Shown: positions 1-6,036 of the stretch, in pieces
Layout: each line of letters begins with the position of its first letter
Numbering within the stretch: the stretch's first letter is position 1
NCBI GenBank assembly: GCA_945918815.1
Contig: CAMEIU010000087.1
Span: 1-9,074 of the forward strand
Direction of reading: 5' to 3'
Source of the DNA: an uncultured Clostridia bacterium
GTDB taxonomy: Bacteria; Bacillota; Clostridia; Oscillospirales; Oscillospiraceae
DNA length: 9,074 bases
The notes under the pieces: generated by a model
Told to the model about the DNA's origin: nothing
What the model saw: the letters and a program-made list of their open reading frames with translations, nothing else
Database searches by the model: none
Made by a program: the position numbers and the translations under genes

Positions 1-13
1 TCCCAGTGTTTTC

Positions 14-32
14 AATGCTTTCCGAGCATTTT
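14..32. repeat. Short inverted repeat upstream of kinase promoter
   Basis: The six-base arms AATGCT (14-19) and AGCATT (25-30) flank a five-base loop, and the second arm runs into four T residues. It could be the weak terminator of a gene lying before the window or a regulator site just upstream of the kinase promoter. A related sequence, AAAATG-CTAA-CATTTT, lies inside the promoter of the binding-protein gene at 3491-3506, which makes a shared operator conceivable. The repeat is short, so chance cannot be excluded. Confidence 0.3.
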
Positions 33-53
33 CGCCCCGTTCAGCAGGCACTA

Positions 54-62
54 TGGTATAAT
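54..62 (+). promoter_or_regulatory. Extended -10 promoter of the two-component operon
   Basis: TGGTATAAT is a perfect extended -10 element (TG, one base, then TATAAT at 57-62). No good -35 hexamer lies at 16-18 bases upstream, which is usual for extended -10 promoters. Transcription would start near 69, so the ATG at 61 would lie inside the promoter and could not be the start codon of this transcript. The five-prime leader to the TTG at 97 would be about 28 bases. Confidence 0.7.
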
Positions 63-83
63 GAAAGAACCTGAAACGGAAAT

Positions 84-89
84 GGAGGG
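84..89 (+). promoter_or_regulatory. Ribosome binding site deciding the kinase start
   Basis: GGAGGG ends seven bases before an in-frame TTG at 97. Neither upstream in-frame ATG (61 or 82) has a ribosome binding site at proper distance, and the one at 61 overlaps the -10 box. The TTG is therefore preferred as start. Confidence 0.7.
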
Positions 90-96
90 CTCGTTC

Positions 97-1902
97 TTGA
101 AACAGAAAAACAACAGCTTTTCCCACAAGCTGCTCCGATCCTGTCTGGCGTTTACGCTGGTCCCAATTCTGATCTTCCTTCTGGTTTATTTCTGCATCTT
201 CGGCGGCACGAACCGAAAAAATCTACAGGCAGAATTTGACGCCGAAGTCAAAATGCTGACCATGCAGGTCAACGACCTGTTTTCCAATATGTCCTTTATT
301 TCCCTGGAGCTGCTCAACCGTTCCGATTTTTTCAGCTCCATCAAGCAGCTGTACTACAATTCTGCGGATCCGCAGAGCGTGACGGAGAATTACAACAAGG
401 TCGCCAGCTCCATGGTCAACTATGCCTATTTTCAGGACACCTTTGAGATCATCTATCTGGACGCCAACGGCTACTACTACAACACCGCCATCGGCCGAAA
501 TTCCTACGCACTGCAGTGCATCACGGAGGAAGAATTCTCAGCCCTGACCTGGCCGGACGAGGCGGACGACGCTGGAGGCGCGGCTGTACTGCTGGATCTG
601 GGCGACAACCAGATGCAGAACGGTGACGGACCCATGCTGTCTCTGGTCAGGAGCATCTCCGCGCCCACAGTGCGGATCGGTTTCCTGATCGTGCAGGTGC
701 CGGTGGAGAAGCGGGATTACCTCTTCTCGCCCTTGACGGAAAACGGCGCGGAATTTGGTATCTTCTCGGAAAGCGGCGCGGTGCTGTATTGCAGCGAGGG
801 CTTTCCGCGGCTGTCCGGTCAGGACACTCTGGAATTCCAGAACAAAAGCGGAAAACGGTACGTTGCCGGAAACGGAGAGCAGTATATGGTTTCCGTATGG
901 CAGGAAGAGGAGACCGGCGTTTTTACTGCGGCGCTGTATCCCTCCTATCTCCTGACACAGTCGCTCCTGTCCAACATGCTGCCGGGGCTGCTGGTAGCCG
1001 CCCTGCTGCTGGCGTTGACGGCCGTCTGGATTGTCTTCTTTTCCAAGCAGTTTTCCCAACCGCTGCTGAATTTGACGGACACGATTCGGGAAACAACCCT
1101 GGACAATCTGAAGCAGCCGCGCCAATTGGATCTCAGCAACGCCTCCGACGAGGTTCTCTACCTCCACAACGCCTATCTGGAAATGCGGGAGCGGCTGAAC
1201 ACCATGGTGCACGAAAAAATGGAGCTTCTGACGCTGCAGGCGGAGCAGCGCTACCGGTTCCTGCAATATCAGATCAATCCCCATTTTATGTACAACACCC
1301 TGAACATGATCGGCATCATGGGTATGGAGGCCGGAGAGATGAAAATCTGCCAATCCTGCCAGATGCTGGCCAAGCTGCTCCGGTACTCCCTGCGCGATTA
1401 CCGGGAACGGACCACCTTCCGGGAGGAAATCGACACCATTCACACCTACCTGGACCTGATGAAAATCCGCTTTGAACATAAGATTTTCTATGTGGTAAAC
1501 TACGACGAGGAACTCAATCCCTATCAGATTCCCCGTTTTACGCTGCAGCCCTTTGTGGAAAACATCTTTGAGCATGCCTTCAATCCGGAGCACAAGGTCA
1601 TCACCGTTCTGATTCAGGCCCGTGTGGACCAAGACCAGTGGCGCATTTCCATCAGCGATGACGGCTGCGGAATCGCCCCGGAGGATATCGAACGGTTGCG
1701 TACCTCCATCGATCGTTATTTTGAAAACGAGTACGACCACGACAGAATCAACGACGTTTATGACGGCATCGGCATGAAAAACACCATCGCTCGGCTGCAT
1801 GTGTTTTTCCACGGGCAGTTCAGCTACGAAATTTCCAACGATGAAACCGGCGGCTGCCTGATTTCTCTGCGCGGCGCATTGATGGGAGAAGATAAAAAAT
1901 GA
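97..1902 (+). CDS. Sensor histidine kinase, YesM/LytS class
   Basis: This is a membrane sensor kinase of 601 residues when read from TTG 97. A short basic N-terminus leads into a first membrane segment (about 15-36), followed by an extracytoplasmic sensor region of about 255 residues (probably Cache-like, not firmly assigned). A second membrane segment (about 291-315), a HAMP-like linker, and a His_kinase (PF06580) domain come next. The phospho-acceptor is H396 in QINPHFMYNTLN. The ATP-binding domain shows the N box (LQPFVEN, E488-N489), the G1 box (SDDGCGI, about 520-526) and the G2 box (DGIGMKN, about 556-562), so the enzyme looks active. It overlaps the regulator gene by four bases (ATGA). 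YesM/YesN pairs commonly control sugar or oligosaccharide uptake in Bacillota, and the ligand here is unknown. The longer start at 61 is less likely because it lies in the promoter. Confidence 0.93.
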   Translation: MKQKNNSFSHKLLRSCLAFTLVPILIFLLVYFCIFGGTNRKNLQAEFDAEVKMLTMQVNDLFSNMSFISLELLNRSDFFSSIKQLYYNSADPQSVTENYNKVASSMVNYAYFQDTFEIIYLDANGYYYNTAIGRNSYALQCITEEEFSALTWPDEADDAGGAAVLLDLGDNQMQNGDGPMLSLVRSISAPTVRIGFLIVQVPVEKRDYLFSPLTENGAEFGIFSESGAVLYCSEGFPRLSGQDTLEFQNKSGKRYVAGNGEQYMVSVWQEEETGVFTAALYPSYLLTQSLLSNMLPGLLVAALLLALTAVWIVFFSKQFSQPLLNLTDTIRETTLDNLKQPRQLDLSNASDEVLYLHNAYLEMRERLNTMVHEKMELLTLQAEQRYRFLQYQINPHFMYNTLNMIGIMGMEAGEMKICQSCQMLAKLLRYSLRDYRERTTFREEIDTIHTYLDLMKIRFEHKIFYVVNYDEELNPYQIPRFTLQPFVENIFEHAFNPEHKVITVLIQARVDQDQWRISISDDGCGIAPEDIERLRTSIDRYFENEYDHDRINDVYDGIGMKNTIARLHVFFHGQFSYEISNDETGGCLISLRGALMGEDKK

Positions 1903-3422
1903 ACGGATACCAGGTACTCATCGCAGAGGATGAGCCCTATGCGGCCCGGTACATCCGGTCCGTTGTTGAAGATACGAAGCTGTTTTCCGCCGTCAGCGTC
2001 TGCGAGAGCGCGGAAGAAGCTCTCGCGGTGCTGCGGGAACGGGAAATGGATGTACTGATCACAGACATCAAAATGAGCAGCATGAGCGGAATCGATCTGC
2101 TGCGCAGCCTGCATGACCTTCGCCCGCAGATGCGCTCCATCATCATCAGTGGATACAGCAGCTTTTCCTTTGCCAAGGACGCCATTTCCCTGGGCGTCTC
2201 CAGCTACATTCTCAAGCCGGTCAACAACGAAGAGCTGATCAGCGCCCTAAATGCCATCTACCAGGAGCTGGAGCAGCAGCGGCGCAGGTCTCACGAGGAT
2301 CTGATGATCTCCGTCCGAAAGAAAAGCGAGCAGCTTCTCGAAGGGCCGGAGACGCTGCCGTATCCGACCTACCATGTGCTGATGATTGCAGGCAGCTTTC
2401 AGCAGGAGGCGTTGATTCTCCGCTGCCAGAAGGAATTCGGCATTCCGGAGGACGGGCCGCTTTGCTTTCTGCTGTACCGCTATGCCCTGGTCATCCTGGA
2501 GGATTGCAGTGCATGTTCCGAGCGGAGGCTGCCTCGCATCGCCAACAGCATTCTCTCCTGGGAGACGGGGACCGGCAGCTCCGGCCTGCTGGTACTCAGC
2601 GAAGAACGCTGGAAACGGGAGAATTTATCGCAAAATCTGCGGGCCATCTACGGCTTCCACCAAAGAAATATGATTCTGGGCCAGGTTCAGCTTCTGTTTT
2701 ATCAGGAAAACGCCCCGGCGCCCGCCTATGATCTGGCGCGGGAAAAGAGCTTTGTCGACAGCCTCCTGCAGGATCTGAACGTGAAGAACGACAAGGATTT
2801 TTACCGGAATTTTTGCCGCCTGTTCGCCTTCTGGGAGCAGAATAAGGTCAGCCTGCACACCATCAAGCAGGGCGTCTACCATATCATCATTCATCTGTTT
2901 CATCTCGATTCCAATCGAATCGATCCCATTATCGAAATCAACAAGATTATGGGGAAGCTTTACCGCTGCACCTCCTATGAACAGGCGCAGAATTGCGTAT
3001 CCTCCGCAGTGGAGCCGCTGCTGGGACGGCTCAGCGCGGGGCACAGCATGGCCCAGTCCCAATCCCAGGAGATGTTCTGGAAGATCACGGAGTTTCTGAA
3101 TTCTCACATCAAAAACAATTACTCTCTTCAGGAGATCAGCGACACGTTTGGAATCAGCCAGCCCTATGTCAGCAAGCTGTTCCGGATGTACTCCGGCAGC
3201 TCCTACAAAGAATATGTGACAAACCGGAAGATCACCACGGCCATTCAGCTGATGGAGCGGCAGCCCAACATACTTATCAAGGACATCGCTGAGCAGGTGG
3301 GCTACGACCAATTGTATTTCAGCACGGTTTTTTGCAGAATTACGGGAGAATATCCGAAACAATACCGTGAAAAAACAGGGCGCAAGCTGGGAAACCAACA
3401 AGAATCAGAAACAAGACTATGA
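1899..3422 (+). CDS. Response regulator, AraC-type DNA binding, YesN class
   Basis: This 507-residue regulator is the partner of the preceding kinase. Residues 4-120 form a receiver domain with acidic residues E10-D11-E12, phospho-acceptor D56 (LITDIKM), S84 and K106 (LKPV). The middle region (about 125-385) is the poorly conserved linker typical of YesN proteins and has no motif I recognise. Residues 393-498 form an AraC/XylS DNA-binding domain with two helix-turn-helix units (around SLQEISDTFGISQPYVSKLF and IKDIAEQVGYDQLYFSTVF). The ATG overlaps the kinase stop codon, with GGGAG at 1884-1888 as ribosome binding site, indicating translational coupling. Its likely target is the adjacent promoter of the binding-protein gene, which has direct repeats suited to an AraC-type dimer. 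All key residues are present. Confidence 0.94.
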   Translation: MNGYQVLIAEDEPYAARYIRSVVEDTKLFSAVSVCESAEEALAVLREREMDVLITDIKMSSMSGIDLLRSLHDLRPQMRSIIISGYSSFSFAKDAISLGVSSYILKPVNNEELISALNAIYQELEQQRRRSHEDLMISVRKKSEQLLEGPETLPYPTYHVLMIAGSFQQEALILRCQKEFGIPEDGPLCFLLYRYALVILEDCSACSERRLPRIANSILSWETGTGSSGLLVLSEERWKRENLSQNLRAIYGFHQRNMILGQVQLLFYQENAPAPAYDLAREKSFVDSLLQDLNVKNDKDFYRNFCRLFAFWEQNKVSLHTIKQGVYHIIIHLFHLDSNRIDPIIEINKIMGKLYRCTSYEQAQNCVSSAVEPLLGRLSAGHSMAQSQSQEMFWKITEFLNSHIKNNYSLQEISDTFGISQPYVSKLFRMYSGSSYKEYVTNRKITTAIQLMERQPNILIKDIAEQVGYDQLYFSTVFCRITGEYPKQYREKTGRKLGNQQESETRL

Positions 3423-3449
3423 AAAATCAAACGGCCCGATTTGATTTTT
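3422..3449. terminator. Perfect inverted repeat, probable terminator after regulator gene
   Basis: Ten-base perfect arms AAAAATCAAA (3422-3431) and TTTGATTTTT (3440-3449) flank CGGCCCGA, which can add two G-C pairs with one bulged A. The structure begins at the last base of the regulator stop codon and ends in five T residues, so it can act as an intrinsic terminator. The stem is AT-rich, so termination may be weak. Because the arms are symmetric it could equally be a protein-binding palindrome. It overlaps a second palindrome, TTTTTATAAAAA (3445-3456). Confidence 0.55.
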
Positions 3450-3461
3450 ATAAAAAACCGT

Positions 3462-3513
3462 AATGGTAACAACATGTACAAAGAATTGCAAAAATGCTAA
3501 CATTTTGTTGTAA
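3462..3513 (+). promoter_or_regulatory. Direct repeats, candidate AraC-type operator
   Basis: AATGGTAACA (3462-3471) is repeated as AATGCTAACA (3493-3502), nine of ten bases identical, and further matches (TGT, AA) continue at the same offsets to 3482 and 3513. The repeat period is 31 bases, close to three helical turns, so both copies face the same side of the DNA. The downstream copy lies between the proposed -35 and -10 and the other just upstream of the -35. AraC-type activators such as YesN often bind direct repeats abutting the -35. The assignment to the neighbouring regulator is inferred. Confidence 0.45.
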
Positions 3514-3514
3514 A
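3486..3514 (+). promoter_or_regulatory. Likely promoter of the binding-protein gene
   Basis: TTGCAA (3486-3491) and TGTAAA (3509-3514) are separated by 17 bases and each matches four of six positions of the housekeeping consensus. Transcription would begin near 3521, giving a leader of about 20 bases that contains the ribosome binding site. The imperfect boxes fit a promoter that needs an activator, in line with the direct repeats around it. Confidence 0.5.
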
Positions 3515-3528
3515 CAATAAATAGGAAC

Positions 3529-3535
3529 GGAGGAG
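3529..3535 (+). promoter_or_regulatory. Strong ribosome binding site of binding-protein gene
   Basis: GGAGGAG ends five bases before ATG 3541, with the GGAGG core seven bases away. It fixes the start and suggests high translation, usual for lipoprotein binding proteins. Confidence 0.8.
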
Positions 3536-3540
3536 ACCCT

Positions 3541-4920
3541 ATGAAAAAAGTTCTTGCACTACTGTTGGCTCTGTCCTTGATTCTGGGCCTTGCCGCCTGT
3601 GCGTCTAAGACAGAGGAGACGTCGGCGGACAAGCCCGCGGCCACAACCCCCAGCGAAACGCCGGCAAATTCTTCCGGCGAGGAAGCGCCCGCCGAAAGCA
3701 GCGGAGACACGTCCTTTGAAGGCAAGACCCTGACCTTCATGATGAGCATGTCCGAGAGCAACGCCACCGACGGCTACTATGCACAGATCGCCGCGTTTGA
3801 AGAGAAATACGGCTGCACCGTAGAGGTCGAGGTCATCCCCGGCGGCGATGAAGGCGAGAATATCAAGCTGGTCCGTCTGGCGACCGGCGGCCTTGCCGAC
3901 ATCTATATGTCCAGCATTGGCTCCAAGTTCGACGAGTTCGACCCGATCAACAACTGCCTGGACATCTCCGGCGAGCCCTGGGTAGGCAACATCGCGGACG
4001 GCTACCGCACGGTCGGTACCTATGACGGCGGCGTCTATATCACCCCCGCCGACACCAGCAACGCCGCCGGCGTTCTGTACAACACCAAGGTATTTGCCAA
4101 GCAGGGCCTGGAAATTCCCAAGACCTGGGACGAATTCCTGGACTGCTGTGAAACGCTGAAAAACGCCGGTATCATCCCGGTGGCCGCGCCCTATGCCAAG
4201 ACCACAAACACGCAGATTCCCTATCTGATGAACTACTATTATGTGCAGCTGGATGACCCGGATTTTGCGGAGAAGTACACCAACCGGGAAATCGAGCTCA
4301 ACGAGTCCGAAGCCTTTGTCCGCGGCCTGCAAAAGCTCTATGACGTGGCCAACCTGGGTTATCTGAATGAGGACTTCCTCTCCACCGGCATGGACGAGTG
4401 CGCCGTAATGCTGGGCGAGGGCACTGCCGCCATGATGATCATCCGCACCAACATCCTGACCACCATGGAGAACAACTGCCCCGAAAAGATCGCCGACATC
4501 GACTTCTTCCCGCTGCCCGACGTGAATCCCGATCAGCGCGGTATCTGCTACTGGCTGCCCATGGGCTACGTCATCAACAAGGACGCCAAGGAGCCGGAGC
4601 TGGCAAAGAAATGGTGTGAATTTGTGGTCAGCCAGGAAGGCATCGACGCCTACTGCTCCGCCGTCACCCCCGCCGGTACCTTCATGGTCAACGGCGTGCA
4701 GATGCCGGAAGACGCGTATCCCGCTCTGATCACCGCACAGGAATGGCTGGATCAGGCCTCTTGCCCCGTCATGGAATACTTCTGCCGGATCAAGGGCTCC
4801 AACCAGGCCACGATCACTTCCATGGTATCCTCTGCCGAGATCACCCCGGAGGACGCCGTAGAGCAGATCATGGAGGACAACGTCGTCGACGCCCAGCAGA
4901 AGGGCGTCCCCGGCTGGTAA
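3541..4920 (+). CDS. Lipoprotein solute-binding protein, ABC sugar type (family 1)
   Basis: This 459-residue exported lipoprotein starts with a basic, hydrophobic signal peptide and a lipobox LAAC, so C20 would be lipidated and anchor it to the outer face of the membrane. Residues 21 to about 58 form a tether rich in Ser, Thr, Pro, Glu and Ala. The rest resembles extracellular solute-binding proteins of carbohydrate ABC importers (MsmE/UgpB-like), including LYNTKVFAKQGLEIPKTWDEF at about 179-199 and the C-terminal region with conserved hinge-type features. Length is normal for the family. No ABC permease or ATPase gene follows; instead a strong terminator closes the gene. It may work with permeases encoded elsewhere or present ligand to the neighbouring sensor kinase. 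The ligand cannot be told from sequence, and a neutral sugar, an oligosaccharide or an acidic sugar are all possible. Confidence 0.9.
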   Translation: MKKVLALLLALSLILGLAACASKTEETSADKPAATTPSETPANSSGEEAPAESSGDTSFEGKTLTFMMSMSESNATDGYYAQIAAFEEKYGCTVEVEVIPGGDEGENIKLVRLATGGLADIYMSSIGSKFDEFDPINNCLDISGEPWVGNIADGYRTVGTYDGGVYITPADTSNAAGVLYNTKVFAKQGLEIPKTWDEFLDCCETLKNAGIIPVAAPYAKTTNTQIPYLMNYYYVQLDDPDFAEKYTNREIELNESEAFVRGLQKLYDVANLGYLNEDFLSTGMDECAVMLGEGTAAMMIIRTNILTTMENNCPEKIADIDFFPLPDVNPDQRGICYWLPMGYVINKDAKEPELAKKWCEFVVSQEGIDAYCSAVTPAGTFMVNGVQMPEDAYPALITAQEWLDQASCPVMEYFCRIKGSNQATITSMVSSAEITPEDAVEQIMEDNVVDAQQKGVPGW

Positions 4921-4952
4921 TCAAACCGCAAGAAGCCGCCAATTGGCCGGCA

Positions 4953-4993
4953 AAGAGGCAGGCTGTGTCTTGCACAGCCTGCCTCTTGTTTTT
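4953..4993 (+). terminator. Strong intrinsic terminator after binding-protein gene
   Basis: A perfect 15-base stem, AAGAGGCAGGCTGTG (4953-4967) with CACAGCCTGCCTCTT (4973-4987), a five-base loop TCTTG, and G plus five T residues (4989-4993). Stem length and GC content make it a textbook rho-independent terminator. It starts 33 bases after the stop codon and ends only 21 bases before the next gene. No convincing promoter is visible between them, so downstream genes probably rely on read-through or on a promoter hidden inside the binding-protein gene. Confidence 0.92.
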
Positions 4994-4998
4994 GCTTG

Positions 4999-5005
4999 AA
5001 GGGAG
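4999..5005 (+). promoter_or_regulatory. Ribosome binding site deciding the GTG start
   Basis: AAGGGAG ends nine bases before GTG 5015, the first in-frame start of the carrier gene. The nearby ATG at 5019 is in another frame and runs only a few codons, so GTG is taken as the start. Confidence 0.6.
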
Positions 5006-5014
5006 CATAAATCG

Positions 5015-6022
5015 GTGGATGTTTTACAATATGCGTTGAACGCGATCCTGCCGCTGGTTCTGCAAATTGCCGCAGGCTATGGTCTTCGGAGAATCGGACT
5101 GCTGGACGAGCATTTCTTCCGGCAGTGCCGCAAGCTGGTTTTTTATATCGTCGTGCCCTTTTCCACCTTCTGCTGCATCTATGAAGTGGGCAGCCTTTCC
5201 AGCATTCACTGGGGCATGACGCTTTACTGTTTTGCCGCCGTCCTGGTCCTCTTCGGCGTGGGTGTCCTGGTTGCCCTTTGGATGCCGGACCGGAGAAAGC
5301 GTGGGGTCATGGTCCAGTGCTCCTACCGGTCCAACTATAATATCATCGCCGTGCCGCTGGCCCAGGCTCTGGGCGGGCAGGCCGGCTTGACGGCGGTGGC
5401 AATTCTTTCCGTGACCACGATTCCCCAGTTCAATGTGCTGGCGGTGATCGCCCTTTCCATGTTCCTCAGGCAGAGTGGAAAAAAGCAGCGCATTGTCTCT
5501 CTGCTTGTGGACATCATCAAAAATCCCATGGTCATCGCCTGCCTTGCCGGTCTGATCTGCCTGCTGCTGCGGCAATTTGTCCCCCGCCGTGCCGACGGCA
5601 CCCTGCTGTTCTCCCTGTCCGGCACGCTTCCGTTTGTTTACAGTGCCGTCCATGGAATCGGCAAAATGTCCACACCTCTGGCATTGATCACACTGGGCGG
5701 ACTGTTTGAAGGCCGGAAGCTGTCCGGCAACGGCAGGGATCTGGTCCTGGGCACCGTGCTTCGAACCGTGATCGCGCCGCTGATCGGTCTGGGCGGTGCC
5801 TGCTGGCTGGTAAGCCAGGGATTTCTGGAGCTCAATACCGGAGAATTCGCCTGTCTGATCGCCGTCTTTGCGTCCCCGCTGGCGACCGTTTCCGGCGTTA
5901 TGGCCGCCCAGATGCACAACGACGACGTGCTGGCGGATCAGTTGGTCCTCACCACTACGGTTGTCAGCGCCTTTACCGTGTTTGCTACGGCCTGCATCCT
6001 ACGTGCGGCAGGTCTTATTTGA
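5015..6022 (+). CDS. AEC-family transporter (auxin efflux carrier/malate permease type)
   Basis: This is an integral membrane carrier of 335 residues, slightly longer than the usual ~310, with hydrophobic segments along its whole length that suggest about ten membrane helices. Family features are visible: the polar stretch QCSYRSNYNIIAVPLAQALGG (about 101-121, matching the conserved RGN...PL...G region of AEC proteins), NPMV at 170-173 opening a helix, TPLALITLGGLF at 220-231, and a C-terminal block with ASPLATVSGVMAAQM and VLTTTVVS. AEC members (PF03547) include bacterial malate and other carboxylate permeases as well as plant auxin exporters. Sitting directly before genes for hydroxy-acid conversion, it probably carries a sugar acid or an organic-acid product. 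Direction and substrate are inferred. It starts with GTG and is followed after 14 bases by the LarA gene. Confidence 0.88.
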   Translation: MDVLQYALNAILPLVLQIAAGYGLRRIGLLDEHFFRQCRKLVFYIVVPFSTFCCIYEVGSLSSIHWGMTLYCFAAVLVLFGVGVLVALWMPDRRKRGVMVQCSYRSNYNIIAVPLAQALGGQAGLTAVAILSVTTIPQFNVLAVIALSMFLRQSGKKQRIVSLLVDIIKNPMVIACLAGLICLLLRQFVPRRADGTLLFSLSGTLPFVYSAVHGIGKMSTPLALITLGGLFEGRKLSGNGRDLVLGTVLRTVIAPLIGLGGACWLVSQGFLELNTGEFACLIAVFASPLATVSGVMAAQMHNDDVLADQLVLTTTVVSAFTVFATACILRAAGLI

Positions 6023-6028
6023 AAGGAG
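6022..6028 (+). promoter_or_regulatory. Ribosome binding site deciding the LarA-homologue start
   Basis: AAAGGAG, placed right on the end of the carrier stop codon (TGA 6020-6022), ends eight bases before ATG 6037. An upstream in-frame TTG at 6019 precedes this site and so cannot use it. Confidence 0.8.
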
Positions 6029-6036
6029 TGTCCCAC

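Noticed and set aside
538..1812. Long open frame of 424 codons on the minus strand inside the kinase gene
   Set aside because: The + strand gene carries all histidine kinase motifs; the antisense frame has no recognisable domain and is an effect of GC-rich codon use. The same applies to long minus-strand frames inside the binding-protein, carrier, LarA and garD genes.
6019..6036. Upstream TTG start for the LarA homologue adding six residues
   Set aside because: It lies before the AAAGGAG site and overlaps the carrier stop codon; ATG 6037 has ideal spacing.
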